A stretch of 64,000 nucleotides of DNA from Myroides guanonis (GCF_900114085.1 NZ_FORU01000002.1:62001-126000); one strand, 5' to 3'; counted from the first letter of the stretch, positions 26,852 through 36,983 are shown. Translations and numbers: made by a program. The notes: generated from the sequence alone by a model not told the origin.

Positions 26852-29800
26852 TTATTCTTCTAATCTGATATCTAATCCAAGTCCTTTCAATTCATGCATT
26901 AAAACATTGAATGATTCAGGAAGTCCTGGTTCTGGCATTGCTTCACCTTTAACGATAGCTTCGTAAGTTTTAGCTCTACCTATAACATCATCGGATTTAA
27001 CCGTTAATATTTCACGTAATGTACTAGATGCACCGTAAGCCTCTAAAGCCCAAACCTCCATCTCTCCAAAACGCTGACCTCCAAATTGCGCCTTACCTCC
27101 AAGAGGTTGTTGCGTAATTAATGAGTATGGACCAATAGAACGCGAGTGCATTTTATCATCAACCATATGTCCTAATTTAAGCATGTAAATCACACCTACA
27201 GTAGCACGTTGATGGAAACGTTCTCCAGTTCCTCCATCGTATAAATACGTATGTCCAAAACGTGGAATACCAGCCTCATCTGTCAATTCATTAATTTGAT
27301 CAAGATTAGCACCATCAAAAATTGGAGTCGCAAACTTCTTATCCAACTTCTGTCCTGCCCAACCAAGAACCGTCTCATAAATCTGACCAATGTTCATACG
27401 TGAAGGAACCCCTAGTGGATTCAATACAATATCAACAGGTGTACCATCCTCTAAGAAAGGCATATCTTCATCACGAACAATACGAGCAACAATACCTTTA
27501 TTACCGTGACGACCAGCCATCTTATCACCAACTTTCAGCTTACGCTTCTTAGCAATATAAACTTTAGCTAATTTCAAGATACCAGCGGGTAACTCATCCC
27601 CAACAGTAATCATAAATTTCTCTCTTCTAAGCGCACCTTGAAGATCGTTTAATTTAATTTTAAAGTTGTGAATTAAATCAGCAACCATGCGATTTGTAGT
27701 TTCATCCGTTGTCCACTGTCCTTTCGTTAAGTGAGCAAAATCTTCAACCGCAAAAAGCATCTTTTGAGTAAACTTCTTACCTTTTGGAAGAACTTCTTCT
27801 CCTAGGTCATTTAATACACCTTGAGAAGTTTTACCATTCACTATGAAGAATAATTTTTCAACCAAACGCTCTTTAAGATCATTGAATTTTACTTCAAAAC
27901 GAGTTTCCAATAAAGCCAACTCATCCTTATCTTTAGAACGTTTACGTTTATCCTTAACAGCTCTAGCAAATAATTTTTTATCCAAAACAACTCCACTCAA
28001 TGAAGGAGAAGCTTTCAAAGAAGCATCTTTAACATCACCAGCTTTGTCACCAAAGATAGCACGTAAAAGTTTTTCCTCTGGAGTAGGATCAGATTCCCCT
28101 TTAGGAGTAATCTTACCAATCAAAATATCACCAGGTTTTACTTCAGCTCCAATACGAATCATTCCATTCTCATCAAGATCCTTAGTAGCCTCTTCACTTA
28201 CGTTTGGAATATCATTAGTCAACTCTTCGTTTCCTAACTTAGTATCCCTAACTTCTAATGTATAATCGTCAACATGAATAGATGTAAAGATATCTTCACG
28301 AACTACTTTCTCAGAAATAACAATAGCATCCTCGAAGTTATACCCTTTCCAAGGCATAAATGCCACTTTAAGGTTACGTCCAAGAGCTAATTCACCATTC
28401 TGAGTAGCATATCCTTCACAAAGTACTTGACCTTTAGTAACACGATCACCCTTTCTAACGATAGGCTTCAAGTTGATACTTGTACTTTGATTGGTTTTTC
28501 TAAATTTAATCAAGTGATACGTTCTTTCGTCAGTATCAAAACTAATTAAACGCTCCTCATCAGTACGGTCATACTTAATTGTAATCTTTTGTGCATCTAC
28601 ATACTCAACAGTTCCTTCACCTTCAGCATTAATTAAAACACGTGAATCCGAAGCAACTTGTCTTTCTAATCCAGTCCCAACAATTGGAGCTTCTGGACGT
28701 AATAATGGAACAGCTTGACGCATCATGTTTGATCCCATCAATGCACGGTTCGCATCATCATGTTCTAAGAAAGGAATTAAAGAAGCCGAAATAGAAGCAA
28801 TTTGATTTGGCGCAACATCCGTGAAGTTAACCTCTTTAGGTTCAACTACTGGGAAATCCCCCTCTTCTTTAACTACTACACGCTCTTCTGTAATTCTACC
28901 AGTTTCATCCTGTGCAATATTTGCTTGCGCAATCAACTTACCTTCTTCTTCCTCAGCGCTTAAATAAATTGGCTCACTTATAACATCCACAACACCGTCA
29001 ATAACAGGACGATAAGGAGTTTCAATGAATCCCATACCATTTACTTTAGCATAAACAGCTAACGAAGAAATCAAACCAATGTTTGGTCCTTCAGGAGTTT
29101 CAATTGGACATAAACGTCCATAATGAGTATAGTGAACGTCACGCACCTCGAATCCAGCTCTCTCTCTCGAAAGACCTCCTGGTCCTAATGCAGACAATCT
29201 TCTTTTGTGAGTAATCTCCGCTAATGGATTCGTTTGATCCATAAATTGAGATAACTGATTCGTACCGAAGAAAGAGTTAATAACAGATGATAATGTCTTC
29301 GCATTGATCAAATCAATAGGAGTAAACACCTCATTGTCACGAACATTCATTCTTTCGCGAATCGTTCTAGCCATACGAGCTAAACCAACACCAAACTGAG
29401 CAGACAACTGTTCACCAACTGTTCTAACACGACGGTTAGACAAGTGGTCAATATCATCAATCTCCGCTTTAGAGTTAATCAATTCAATCAAATATTTAAC
29501 AATAGTGATAATATCCTCTTTTGTTAAAACTTGCTTGTCGATAGGCGTATCTAAATTCAGTTTTTTATTCATTCTATAACGACCAACTTCACCTAAATTG
29601 TAACGTTGATCAGAGAAGAATAATTTGTCAATAATACCACGAGCCGTTTCTTCATCAGGCGGTTCAGCATTTCTTAATTGACGGTAAATATGTTCTACAG
29701 CTTCTTTTTCAGAGTTTGTAGGGTCCTTTTGCAAGGTATTATGTATGATGGCATAATCTGCCTGATTGCTATCTTCTTTGTGTAGAAGGATCGTTTTAAC

Positions 29801-30664
29801 GTTAGCATCAATGATTTCTTCGACATTATCTTTATCTAAAACTGTATCACGGTCCAAGATAATCTCATTTCTCTCAATTGATACAACCTCTCCAGTATCC
29901 TCGTCTACGAAGTCTTCATGCCAAGTGTTCAAAACACGAGCAGCAAGTCTTCGTCCAATATATTTTTTTAATCCTGTTTTTGATACTTTAACCTCTTCCG
30001 CCAAGTCGAAAATCTCTAGGATATCCTTGTCTCTTTCGAACCCTATAGCACGGAATAATGTTGTAACAGGTAATTTTTTCTTTCTATCGATATAAGCATA
30101 CATAACGCTGTTAATATCGGTAGCGAATTCAATCCAAGAACCTTTAAAAGGAATAACTCTGGCTGAATATAATTTTGTTCCATTTGCATGGAAAGACTGT
30201 CCAAAGAAAACACCAGGTGAACGGTGTAATTGTGACACAACAACACGCTCAGCACCATTGATTACGAATGTACCACTTGGCGTCATATATGGTATAGTTC
30301 CTAAGTATACATCTTGAACGATAGTTTCAAAATCCTCATGCTCAGGGTCTGTACAATATAATTTTAAACGCGCTTTTAAAGGCACACTATAAGTCAATCC
30401 TCTGTCAATACATTCTTCGATAGAATAACGCGGAGGATCCACAAAATAATCAAGGAACTCCAATACAAATTGATTACGCGTATCTGTTATCGGGAAGTTC
30501 TCCATGAAGGTGTTATATAAACCTTCATTGCCTCTTTCATTAGATTTCGTTTCGAGTTGAAAAAAATCCTTGAAAGACTTCACTTGAATATCCAAAAAAT
30601 CTGGATATGCAGGGATGTTTTTCGTAGAGGCGAAATTTAATCTTTCAGTCTGATTTGTGATCAT
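26852..30664 (-). CDS. rpoB: RNA polymerase subunit beta
   Basis: The beta subunit, 1270 residues from the ATG at 30664 (the frame extends one codon further to a TTG). The rifampicin-binding region ([34 protein letters not shown]) is intact and of wild type at the usual resistance positions as far as I can see. The C-terminal stretches ([24 protein letters not shown]) are fully conserved. It follows rplL after 123 bp that hold a hairpin. Confidence 0.99.
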   Translation of the reverse strand: MITNQTERLNFASTKNIPAYPDFLDIQVKSFKDFFQLETKSNERGNEGLYNTFMENFPITDTRNQFVLEFLDYFVDPPRYSIEECIDRGLTYSVPLKARLKLYCTDPEHEDFETIVQDVYLGTIPYMTPSGTFVINGAERVVVSQLHRSPGVFFGQSFHANGTKLYSARVIPFKGSWIEFATDINSVMYAYIDRKKKLPVTTLFRAIGFERDKDILEIFDLAEEVKVSKTGLKKYIGRRLAARVLNTWHEDFVDEDTGEVVSIERNEIILDRDTVLDKDNVEEIIDANVKTILLHKEDSNQADYAIIHNTLQKDPTNSEKEAVEHIYRQLRNAEPPDEETARGIIDKLFFSDQRYNLGEVGRYRMNKKLNLDTPIDKQVLTKEDIITIVKYLIELINSKAEIDDIDHLSNRRVRTVGEQLSAQFGVGLARMARTIRERMNVRDNEVFTPIDLINAKTLSSVINSFFGTNQLSQFMDQTNPLAEITHKRRLSALGPGGLSRERAGFEVRDVHYTHYGRLCPIETPEGPNIGLISSLAVYAKVNGMGFIETPYRPVIDGVVDVISEPIYLSAEEEEGKLIAQANIAQDETGRITEERVVVKEEGDFPVVEPKEVNFTDVAPNQIASISASLIPFLEHDDANRALMGSNMMRQAVPLLRPEAPIVGTGLERQVASDSRVLINAEGEGTVEYVDAQKITIKYDRTDEERLISFDTDERTYHLIKFRKTNQSTSINLKPIVRKGDRVTKGQVLCEGYATQNGELALGRNLKVAFMPWKGYNFEDAIVISEKVVREDIFTSIHVDDYTLEVRDTKLGNEELTNDIPNVSEEATKDLDENGMIRIGAEVKPGDILIGKITPKGESDPTPEEKLLRAIFGDKAGDVKDASLKASPSLSGVVLDKKLFARAVKDKRKRSKDKDELALLETRFEVKFNDLKERLVEKLFFIVNGKTSQGVLNDLGEEVLPKGKKFTQKMLFAVEDFAHLTKGQWTTDETTNRMVADLIHNFKIKLNDLQGALRREKFMITVGDELPAGILKLAKVYIAKKRKLKVGDKMAGRHGNKGIVARIVRDEDMPFLEDGTPVDIVLNPLGVPSRMNIGQIYETVLGWAGQKLDKKFATPIFDGANLDQINELTDEAGIPRFGHTYLYDGGTGERFHQRATVGVIYMLKLGHMVDDKMHSRSIGPYSLITQQPLGGKAQFGGQRFGEMEVWALEAYGASSTLREILTVKSDDVIGRAKTYEAIVKGEAMPEPGLPESFNVLMHELKGLGLDIRLEE

Positions 30665-30730
30665 CAATGGACAAAATTTTGATTAAAGAATTTAAGTGGA
30701 TTTACGTACAAATCGTATTATACGCAAAAT

Positions 30731-30768
30731 GGTTTAGGCCTTTGGAAGTGAATCCCAAGACCTAAACC
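30731..30768 (-). other. Hairpin between rplL and rpoB (possible attenuator)
   Basis: GGTTTAGG (30731-30738) pairs with CCTAAACC (30761-30768); an inner TTGG/CCAA stem (30742-30745 with 30755-30758) continues it. It has no T-run. In E. coli the same junction carries an attenuator and an RNase III site that lower rpoB relative to rplL; a similar job here is inferred from position. Confidence 0.55.
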
Positions 30769-30790
30769 TAATATTTACATGAAAGAAAGC

Positions 30791-31159
30791 TTATTTAAGC
30801 TCAACAACAGCTCCTGCTTCTTCCAAAGATTTTTTAAGACCTTCAGCCTCATCTTTAGAAACACCTTCTTTGATGTTAGCTGGTACAGAGTCAACGATGT
30901 CTTTTGCTTCTTTAAGACCAAGTCCTGTTAATTCTTTAACTGCTTTTACAACAGCTAATTTAGAAGCTCCAGCTTCTTTAAGAACAACTGTGAATTCAGT
31001 TTGCTCTTCAACTTCAGCACCTTCAGCACCACCTGCCATAACTACTGCTGCAGCTGCTGGTTCGATACCATACTCGTCTTTTAATATAGTTGCTAATTCG
31101 TTAACTTCTTTTACAGTTAAGCTAACTAATTGTTCTGCGAATTGTTTCAAATCTGCCAT
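30791..31159 (-). CDS. rplL: Ribosomal protein bL12 (L7/L12)
   Basis: A 122-residue stalk protein of the large ribosomal subunit. An N-terminal dimerisation domain (1-34) and an Ala/Gly hinge (35-50) precede the factor-binding domain (about 55-122) with [20 protein letters not shown] and [12 protein letters not shown]. Normal length. It follows rplJ and is the last ribosomal gene before rpoB. Confidence 0.98.
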   Translation of the reverse strand: MADLKQFAEQLVSLTVKEVNELATILKDEYGIEPAAAAVVMAGGAEGAEVEEQTEFTVVLKEAGASKLAVVKAVKELTGLGLKEAKDIVDSVPANIKEGVSKDEAEGLKKSLEEAGAVVELK

Positions 31160-31239
31160 TTTTCTATCTTTTAATTTGATTTGTAAAAATATAATTTATT
31201 AATGTGCGTTCTTTTTCGAACATTTAAATCCAGTTCAGA

Positions 31240-31737
31240 CTATTCGTCTGCTCCGTCTTTAAATTGATTTTGAAGAGCTGAAATAACTCTTTGTGCAGGA
31301 GATTGAAGTAATCCAATAACCTCTCCAATAAGTTCTTCCTTAGATTTAATAGCTACTAGAGTATCTAATAGATTATCTCCGATATAAACCTCTTCATTGA
31401 TGTAAGCACCTTTGAATGCAGGTTTATCAGATTTTTTTCTAAACTCTTTAATTACTTTTGCAGGCCCATTAGCCACATCAGCAATCATAATAGCACTATT
31501 TCCTTTTAATACAGAAGGTAACTCCTCATAATTGACATTTTCAGACGCTTCCATTGCTTTTTCAAGCAAAGTGTTCTTAACTACTTCTAAAGTAATACCA
31601 GCTTTAAAACAAGCCTTTCTAAAGTTAGAAGTAACATCAGCGTTCATTCCTGAAATATCAGCGATATAGAAGATATTTGCATCAGCTAACTTAGCTTTCA
31701 AATCCTCTATCGCAACTGCTTTTTGTTCTCTAGTCAT
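31240..31737 (-). CDS. rplJ: Ribosomal protein uL10
   Basis: A 165-residue stalk base protein; it anchors bL12 dimers through its C-terminal helix (about 130-165) and binds 23S rRNA with the N-terminal domain. It lies 23 bp after rplA and 80 bp before rplL. Confidence 0.97.
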   Translation of the reverse strand: MTREQKAVAIEDLKAKLADANIFYIADISGMNADVTSNFRKACFKAGITLEVVKNTLLEKAMEASENVNYEELPSVLKGNSAIMIADVANGPAKVIKEFRKKSDKPAFKGAYINEEVYIGDNLLDTLVAIKSKEELIGEVIGLLQSPAQRVISALQNQFKDGADE

Positions 31738-31760
31738 ACTAAAATATTTTTTTCTACCAA

Positions 31761-32450
31761 TTAAACTGCCTTAGGATCTAAAGCAATAGCAGGACTCATA
31801 GTACTAGACACATGAATAGACTTGATATACGTACCTTTAGCTGCAGTTGGTTTCAATTTAATTAATGTTTGGATTAATTCAGCAGCATTCTCTTGGATTT
31901 TAGAAGCCTCGAAAGACACTTTACCAATAGAAGCATGAACGATTCCAGTTTTATCAACTTTGAAATCAATTTTACCTGCCTTAACCTCTTGAACTGCTTT
32001 TGCAACATCCATAGTTACAGTACCAGTTTTAGGATTTGGCATTAAACCTCTTGGCCCTAAAATTCTACCTAATGGACCTAGTTTACCCATAACAGCTGGC
32101 ATAGTGATGATAACATCAACATCAGTCCAACCATCTTTAATTTTTTGTAGGTAATCATCTAATCCAACATAGTCAGCGCCAGCAGCTTTAGCCTCTTCTT
32201 CTTTATCTGGAGTAACCAATGCTAATACTCTAACATCTTTTCCAGTTCCGTGAGGTAATGTTACAACACCACGTACCATTTGATTCGCTTTTCTAGGATC
32301 TACTCCTAAACGAACTGAGATATCTACTGATTCATCAAACTTCGCAGAAGCAACTTCTTTTACCAATGCCGAAGCATCTACTAAAGAATACAATCTGTTC
32401 TTCTCTATTTTAGAAGCCGCTTCTTTTTGTTTTTTTGTTAATTTTGCCAT
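31761..32450 (-). CDS. rplA: Ribosomal protein uL1
   Basis: A 229-residue L1-stalk protein that helps release deacylated tRNA. The signature [20 protein letters not shown] is near residues 120-140. Normal length. Operon order rplK-rplA is conserved; in other bacteria L1 also represses its own operon, but I cannot point to a clear L1-binding mimic here. Confidence 0.98.
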   Translation of the reverse strand: MAKLTKKQKEAASKIEKNRLYSLVDASALVKEVASAKFDESVDISVRLGVDPRKANQMVRGVVTLPHGTGKDVRVLALVTPDKEEEAKAAGADYVGLDDYLQKIKDGWTDVDVIITMPAVMGKLGPLGRILGPRGLMPNPKTGTVTMDVAKAVQEVKAGKIDFKVDKTGIVHASIGKVSFEASKIQENAAELIQTLIKLKPTAAKGTYIKSIHVSSTMSPAIALDPKAV

Positions 32451-32468
32451 TTCTTCTTTCTTTTACAA

Positions 32469-32906
32469 TTAAAAAGGAGCTGTTCCCGTTACTGAAATTC
32501 CCATAGATCTTGCAGTTCCAGCAACCATTGTCATTGCTGACTCAATGGTAAATGCATTCAAATCAGGCATTTTGTCTTCTGCGATAGCACGAACTTGTTC
32601 CCAAGTAACGCTAGCTATCTTCTTTCTATTAGGTTCACCAGAACCAGACTTTGCTTTTGCAGCTTCTAATAATTGAATAGCAGCAGGTGGCGTTTTAACG
32701 ACAAATTCAAAAGATTTATCTTTATACACTGTGATTTGCACAGGTAGAACTTTACCGGGTTTATCTTGTGTTCTAGCATTGAATTGCTTACAGAACTCCA
32801 TGATATTAACTCCAGCAGCCCCCAAAGCAGGTCCAACCGGTGGCGAAGGATTCGCAGCACCTCCCTTAACTTGTAGTTTAACTACTTTACTAATTTCTTT
32901 TGCCAT
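32469..32906 (-). CDS. rplK: Ribosomal protein uL11
   Basis: A 145-residue GTPase-centre protein with the N-terminal proline-rich stretch ([20 protein letters not shown], about 18-37) and the rRNA-binding C-terminal domain. It is preceded by nusG with a 60-bp gap and followed by rplA. Confidence 0.98.
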   Translation of the reverse strand: MAKEISKVVKLQVKGGAANPSPPVGPALGAAGVNIMEFCKQFNARTQDKPGKVLPVQITVYKDKSFEFVVKTPPAAIQLLEAAKAKSGSGEPNRKKIASVTWEQVRAIAEDKMPDLNAFTIESAMTMVAGTARSMGISVTGTAPF

Positions 32907-32966
32907 TTTTAATAAAAATTTAGCACATCTTCAATTGGAAGCAAAGACGTGTTCTAATATGTAACA

Positions 32967-33518
32967 TTATACTTTTTCTACTTGCATAAAACTAAGCTCT
33001 AATGGTGTTTTTCTTCCAAAAATCTTAACCATAACTTCAAGCTTACGTTTTTCTTCATTGATATTCTCAACAGTACCATTGAACCCATTAAATGGACCAT
33101 CGATAACTTTTACAGTTTCACCTATTGAGAAAGGAATAACACCAGAATCAACCTTAACAGCTAATTCATCCACTCTTCCTAACATTCTATTTACCTCAGA
33201 CTCTCTTAAAGGAACAGGGTCTCCACCTTTTGTTTCCCCTAAAAACCCAATAACACTTGTTATAGATTTTATTATATGAGGAATCTCTCCAGTCAAATTT
33301 GCTTCAATCATTACATACCCAGGAAAGTAAACACGCTCTTTAGTAGATCTTTTCCCATCCTTTATCTGCACAACTTTTTCAGTTGGAACTAAAACCTGAG
33401 AAACATAATCCGCCATACCAAGTCTAGAAATCTCAGTTTCGATATAATTCTTAACTTTGTTTTCTTGCCCACTTACCGCACGAATCACATACCATTTTTT
33501 GACATTTGTATCAGCCAT
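32967..33518 (-). CDS. nusG: Transcription termination/antitermination factor NusG
   Basis: A 183-residue two-domain factor that binds RNA polymerase and couples it to the ribosome. The NGN domain spans about 5-120 (KKWYVIRAVSGQENKVK) and the KOW domain about 130-183 (GETVKVIDGPFNGFNGTVENIN). Lies 11 bp downstream of secE. Confidence 0.98.
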   Translation of the reverse strand: MADTNVKKWYVIRAVSGQENKVKNYIETEISRLGMADYVSQVLVPTEKVVQIKDGKRSTKERVYFPGYVMIEANLTGEIPHIIKSITSVIGFLGETKGGDPVPLRESEVNRMLGRVDELAVKVDSGVIPFSIGETVKVIDGPFNGFNGTVENINEEKRKLEVMVKIFGRKTPLELSFMQVEKV

Positions 33519-33529
33519 AATTTATTTCC

Positions 33530-33727
33530 TTACGATTTTATCCAGTTATAAAAAACACCCAACGCTTCTCCGAAAGCAGAATCCACTCCCCAAGTAGCCA
33601 AAGCAAACAAAACTGCAAAAACCGCAACAATAATGGTATAGCGCTGAACTTCCGACCATGGAGACCAAGTCACGTTGTCTTTCAACTCCGTAAACGCTTC
33701 TGATATGTAATTAAAAACTTTTGCCAT
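33530..33727 (-). CDS. secE: Preprotein translocase subunit SecE
   Basis: A 65-residue single-span SecE of the short kind. An amphipathic N-terminal helix (EAFTELKDNVTWSPWSEVQR) is followed by one membrane segment (about 32-56). It helps form the SecYEG channel. It sits 15 bp downstream of tRNA-Trp. Confidence 0.95.
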   Translation of the reverse strand: MAKVFNYISEAFTELKDNVTWSPWSEVQRYTIIVAVFAVLFALATWGVDSAFGEALGVFYNWIKS

Positions 33728-33742
33728 TGTATTTTATATTTG

Positions 33743-33813
33743 CACGGGTGGAGGGATTCGAACCCCCATCAACGGTTTTGGAGACCGCTATTCTACCCTT
33801 GAACTACACCCGT
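33743..33813 (-). tRNA. tRNA-Trp (anticodon CCA)
   Basis: A 71-nt cloverleaf on the minus strand. The 7-bp acceptor stem ACGGGTG/CACCCGT ends in discriminator G, and the anticodon loop CTCCAAA gives CCA. The T-arm GGTTCGAATCC is present. The 3' CCA is not encoded. It lies between tuf and secE. Confidence 0.97.
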
Positions 33814-33820
33814 TTGTTAG

Positions 33821-33850
33821 AAAAGTCAGTAGCAAAAACTACTGACTTTT
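33821..33850 (-). terminator. Terminator after tuf
   Basis: A 12-bp stem (33821-33832 with 33839-33850), 6-nt loop, A/T-flanked, 20 nt after the tuf stop codon and 7 nt before tRNA-Trp. Confidence 0.85.
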
Positions 33851-33870
33851 TTATATTTACCTAAAATAGA

Positions 33871-35058
33871 TTATCCTATTATCTCAGTAACCTGACCAGC
33901 TCCTACAGTTCTACCACCTTCACGGATAGCAAAACGTAAACCTACAGACATTGCGATTGGTTGTAACAACTCAACTTCAATAGTTAAGTTATCTCCAGGC
34001 ATAACCATCTCTACACCTTCCGGTAACTGAATAGTTCCAGTTACGTCAGTTGTACGAACGTAGAACTGTGGACGGTAATTATTATGGAATGGTGTGTGAC
34101 GACCACCTTCTTCTTTTTTCAAGATATAAACCTCAGCTTTAAATTTAGCGTGTGGCTTAACAGATCCTGGTTTAACAATAACCATACCACGACGGATATC
34201 GTTTTTATCAATACCTCTCAACAATAAACCTACGTTATCTCCAGCTTCTCCACGGTCTAATATTTTACGGAACATCTCAACTCCTGTAATAGTAGAAGTT
34301 AATTTTTCAGCACCCATACCGATGATTTCAACAGCATCTCCTGTATTAGCAATTCCAGTTTCGATACGTCCTGTAGCAACAGTTCCACGTCCTGTAATTG
34401 TAAACACACCTTCAACTGGCATCAAGAAAGGTTTCTCTGTATCACGTACTGGCTCTTCGATCCAGCTATCAACAGCCTCCATCAATTCCATCAATTTATC
34501 AACCCATTGTTGCTCTCCATTCAATGCTCCTAAAGCAGATCCTTGAATAACAGGACAGTTATCACCATCATACTGATAGAAAGACAACAAATCTCTGATT
34601 TCCATCTCAACAAGCTCTAACAACTCTGGATCATCAACCAAGTCAACTTTGTTCATGAAAACAACAATTCTAGGAATACCAACCTGGCGTCCTAAAAGGA
34701 TGTGCTCACGAGTTTGTGGCATTGGTCCGTCAGTTGCAGCAACCACAAGGATAGCCCCATCCATCTGCGCAGCACCAGTAACCATGTTTTTCACGTAATC
34801 CGCGTGACCTGGACAGTCAACGTGCGCATAGTGACGGTTCGCAGTAGCATACTCTACGTGAGAAGTATTAATTGTAATTCCACGCTCTTTCTCCTCAGGT
34901 GCGTTATCAATTTGATCAAAAGATCTAGCTTCTGAATAACCAGCATCTGATAATACTTTAGAAATTGCAGCAGTAGTGGTAGTTTTTCCGTGATCCACGT
35001 GTCCAATTGTACCGATGTTTAAGTGCGGCTTTGAACGATCAAAAGTTTCCTTTGCCAT
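33871..35058 (-). CDS. tuf: Elongation factor Tu
   Basis: The GTPase that delivers aminoacyl-tRNA to the ribosome, 395 residues. G1 GHVDHGKTT is at 18-26, G3 DCPGHAD is at about 80-86, G4 NKVD is at about 135-138, and domains 2 and 3 are complete. Codon use is biased as in highly expressed genes. It is flanked by tRNA genes, as in E. coli tufB and many other bacteria. A TATATTTG -7 box lies 38 nt upstream. Confidence 0.99.
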   Translation of the reverse strand: MAKETFDRSKPHLNIGTIGHVDHGKTTTTAAISKVLSDAGYSEARSFDQIDNAPEEKERGITINTSHVEYATANRHYAHVDCPGHADYVKNMVTGAAQMDGAILVVAATDGPMPQTREHILLGRQVGIPRIVVFMNKVDLVDDPELLELVEMEIRDLLSFYQYDGDNCPVIQGSALGALNGEQQWVDKLMELMEAVDSWIEEPVRDTEKPFLMPVEGVFTITGRGTVATGRIETGIANTGDAVEIIGMGAEKLTSTITGVEMFRKILDRGEAGDNVGLLLRGIDKNDIRRGMVIVKPGSVKPHAKFKAEVYILKKEEGGRHTPFHNNYRPQFYVRTTDVTGTIQLPEGVEMVMPGDNLTIEVELLQPIAMSVGLRFAIREGGRTVGAGQVTEIIG

Positions 35059-35095
35059 GATTTAATAATTTAATCTTAGTTATATAATTAGTGTT

Positions 35096-35103
35096 CAAAT
35101 ATA
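35096..35103 (-). promoter_or_regulatory. -7 box (TATATTTG) between tRNA-Thr and tuf
   Basis: TAnnTTTG match on the minus strand, 38 nt before the tuf ATG. A -33 element would fall inside tRNA-Thr. It could add a tuf-specific transcript to read-through from the tRNAs. Confidence 0.45.
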
Positions 35104-35116
35104 ATAAAAAAACCTG

Positions 35117-35188
35117 AGCCAATGACGGGAATTGAACCCGTGACCTCTTCCTTACCAAGGAAGCACTCTACCCCTGAGCTACACCGGC
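35117..35188 (-). tRNA. tRNA-Thr (anticodon GGT)
   Basis: A 72-nt cloverleaf: acceptor GCCGGTG/CATTGGC with two G-T pairs, anticodon stem CTTCC/GGAAG, loop TTGGTAA giving GGT, discriminator T. 3' CCA not encoded. Confidence 0.97.
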
Positions 35189-35207
35189 TTGCGTCTCTTA
35201 TTTCTAG

Positions 35208-35288
35208 TGGGGAGAGCAGGATTCGAACCTGCGAAGGTTACCCAACGGATTTACAGTCCGTCCTCGTTGGCCGCTTGAGTATCTCCCC
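35208..35288 (-). tRNA. tRNA-Tyr (anticodon GTA)
   Basis: An 81-nt class II tRNA with a long variable arm. Acceptor GGGGAGA/TCTCCCC, anticodon loop CTGTAAA giving GTA, discriminator A. 3' CCA not encoded. Confidence 0.97.
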
Positions 35289-35319
35289 TCAAACATTGTT
35301 TGATTTCCTTATTTTATTG

Positions 35320-35393
35320 AGCCGATAGAGGGACTCGAACCCACGACCTGCTGATTACAAATCAGCTGCTCTAGCCAACTGAGCTATATCGGC
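35320..35393 (-). tRNA. tRNA-Thr (anticodon TGT)
   Basis: A 74-nt cloverleaf: acceptor GCCGATA/TATCGGC, anticodon stem GCTGA/TCAGC, loop TTTGTAA giving TGT, discriminator T. First tRNA of the Thr-Tyr-Thr-tuf cluster; 3' CCA not encoded. Confidence 0.97.
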
Positions 35394-35411
35394 AATTTAC
35401 TCAATACAAAA

Positions 35412-35433
35412 AGTCCGCTATTTCTAACGGACT
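35412..35433 (-). terminator. Terminator after hpf
   Basis: AGTCCG (35412-35417) pairs with CGGACT (35428-35433), with a T-run after it on the minus strand. It lies between hpf and the tRNA cluster, directly next to a -7 box. Confidence 0.75.
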
Positions 35434-35434
35434 G

Positions 35435-35442
35435 CAAATGTA
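35435..35442 (-). promoter_or_regulatory. -7 box (TACATTTG) of the tRNA-tuf cluster
   Basis: TAnnTTTG on the minus strand immediately upstream of the hpf terminator hairpin. Transcription from it would start near 35428, inside the hairpin arm, so the new transcript would not form the full terminator. Confidence 0.5.
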
Positions 35443-35493
35443 TATATTTTATTGATTAAAAAAAATAATTTACTCTTTTTTTTGATTTTCACA

Positions 35494-35793
35494 CTAATAA
35501 CTTTTTTGTTTCTCTTTTCGCTTCACCAACATTCGCTCTACAGCATCAGCACATAAATCTGCCGCTTCTTCAAATGTTTTACACGTTTTTTTAACTACCA
35601 CATCATCCCCAGGAACCAACACCTTCAAATCAACAGTTTTATTTTCCCTATCGCTACTGTTCTCCAATTTCAAGAACACCTCAAAGGAAACGACCTTGTC
35701 ATAAAACTTCTCCAACTTTGTCAATCGCTCATTTATAAAATCTACCAATTTACGATCTACATTAAAATTTACTGCCTGAATGTTTACCTTCAT
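35494..35793 (-). CDS. hpf: Ribosome hibernation-promoting factor, short form
   Basis: A 99-residue HPF/RaiA-family protein that binds the decoding region of idle ribosomes. It has the family fold signature (INERLTKLEKFYDKV near 19-33, SSDRENKTVDLKVLVPGDDVVVKKT in the middle). It lacks the C-terminal dimerisation domain of long HPF, so dimerisation would need another factor. It is downstream of the Xer recombinase and rpsU on the same strand. Confidence 0.92.
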   Translation of the reverse strand: MKVNIQAVNFNVDRKLVDFINERLTKLEKFYDKVVSFEVFLKLENSSDRENKTVDLKVLVPGDDVVVKKTCKTFEEAADLCADAVERMLVKRKEKQKSY

Positions 35794-35820
35794 AATAAAA
35801 TCTTTTTGGGGTTAAAAAAT

Positions 35821-36714
35821 CTACTTTTTCTTCATCCTAGGATGAGCAACCTCATAAACCCTCTTCAACTCTGTTAAGTTTGCATGCGTATAAATCTCAG
35901 TTGACGACAAGCTAGAATGCCCCATCAATTCTTTAATTGAATTAATATCCGCACCATTATTCAACAAATGAGTTGCAAAGGTATGCCTCAACACATGAGG
36001 ACTCTTTTTTTCCTTTGATGTTACTTTACTAAAGTAATTATTTATCACCCGATAAACAAATGATTCATCAATTTTATTTCCGTTTTTCAACAACAATAGC
36101 CCATCCTCTACTCTCCCTTCCAACACACCCTCTCTAACCTCAACATACTCTCTGAGCAAAATCACTAATTCAGACAACAAAGGCAACATACGCTCTTTAC
36201 CCCCCTTCCCCTGCACCAACACCGTAGCCGAATAAAAATCCAAATCACCAAGCCCAATAGAAACCAATTCAGATCGCCTCAACCCTAAAGAATACAACAT
36301 CTCAATTATCAACAAATCTCTCAAAGACTCAAAATCACACTTCCCATCAAACAACTCCCTTACCATATCCATCTCTTTTTGAGAAAAAGGCAATTGCAAC
36401 TTTTTCTCTTCTTTTAAAGACCGATGTAATTGCAATGGATTAAACTCAACCTGATCTATCTTTTGTAGAAACTTATAAAACGATTTCAACGAACTAATCT
36501 TTCTATTGATAGATCTATTCCCCAAACCGATTTCAGAAAGCAAAACTATCCATGAGCGAATTTCAGCATACTCAACACCAATCAAACCTACTCCACCTTC
36601 CTTGACAAACTCATCAAACGAGATAACATCACCCACATAAGCCAACACAGTATCCTTAGAGTAATTTCGCTCTTTAATCAAATAATCTCGATATTTTTCA
36701 ACTATTAATTCCAT
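35821..36714 (-). CDS. Tyrosine recombinase XerC/XerD-like
   Basis: A 297-residue tyrosine recombinase of XerC/D type, expected to resolve chromosome dimers at dif. The N-terminal SAM-like core-binding domain spans about 3-90 and the catalytic domain about 105-290. Catalytic residues Arg146, Lys170 or Lys173, His240, Arg243, His266 and Tyr275 are present. Whether it is XerC or XerD cannot be decided here. Its ATG comes straight after the T-run of the rpsU terminator, with no leader. This is a core gene, not a phage integrase: there is no att site or mobile gene around it. Confidence 0.93.
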   Translation of the reverse strand: MELIVEKYRDYLIKERNYSKDTVLAYVGDVISFDEFVKEGGVGLIGVEYAEIRSWIVLLSEIGLGNRSINRKISSLKSFYKFLQKIDQVEFNPLQLHRSLKEEKKLQLPFSQKEMDMVRELFDGKCDFESLRDLLIIEMLYSLGLRRSELVSIGLGDLDFYSATVLVQGKGGKERMLPLLSELVILLREYVEVREGVLEGRVEDGLLLLKNGNKIDESFVYRVINNYFSKVTSKEKKSPHVLRHTFATHLLNNGADINSIKELMGHSSLSSTEIYTHANLTELKRVYEVAHPRMKKK

Positions 36715-36718
36715 AAAA

Positions 36719-36758
36719 AAACCGTTACAACAAAGTTACTACTTTATTATAACGGTTT
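36719..36758 (-). terminator. Terminator of rpsU abutting the xer start codon
   Basis: A 9-bp stem (36719-36727 with 36750-36758) plus an inner 5-bp stem (36732-36736 with 36741-36745). On the minus strand a T-run follows it and the xer ATG (36714) comes 4 nt after the stem. Confidence 0.85.
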
Positions 36759-36780
36759 AAATTGAATTCAGAACAATAAT

Positions 36781-36975
36781 CTAGATTTCTACTGCATCTC
36801 TTAGTCCCTGAATATATGAAGCTTTTTGCATTTTAGCACGCTTAAGTACTGACGGTTTGTTAAAAGCTTGACGTGATCTTAACTGACGTAAAGTACCAGT
36901 TCTGTCAAATTTTCTTTTGTAGCGCTTTAGTGCTCTATCAATATTTTCTCCGTCCTTAATTGGAATTATCAACAT
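36781..36975 (-). CDS. rpsU: Ribosomal protein bS21
   Basis: A 64-residue small-subunit protein located at the 3' end of 16S rRNA, next to the anti-Shine-Dalgarno. Recognised by MLIIPIKDGENIDRALKRYKRKFDRTGTLRQLRSRQAF, and by its basic, helical composition. It has a consensus promoter and, exceptionally here, a perfect Shine-Dalgarno. In Flavobacterium ribosomes bS21 with bS18 and bS6 is known to bury the anti-Shine-Dalgarno, and rpsU is the known exception that keeps a strong Shine-Dalgarno for feedback. This gene fits that picture. Confidence 0.97.
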   Translation of the reverse strand: MLIIPIKDGENIDRALKRYKRKFDRTGTLRQLRSRQAFNKPSVLKRAKMQKASYIQGLRDAVEI

Positions 36976-36983
36976 GTTTTATA

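Noticed and set aside
26852..30667. Several long frames opposite rpoB and rpoC
   Set aside because: They mirror strongly conserved coding sequence in other frames and have no promoter or family signature.
35821..36714. Tyrosine recombinase as a sign of a prophage or integrative element
   Set aside because: It lies in the rpsU-hpf-tuf housekeeping block, has Xer length and layout, and no phage or mobile gene or att repeat is near, even though tRNA genes are close.
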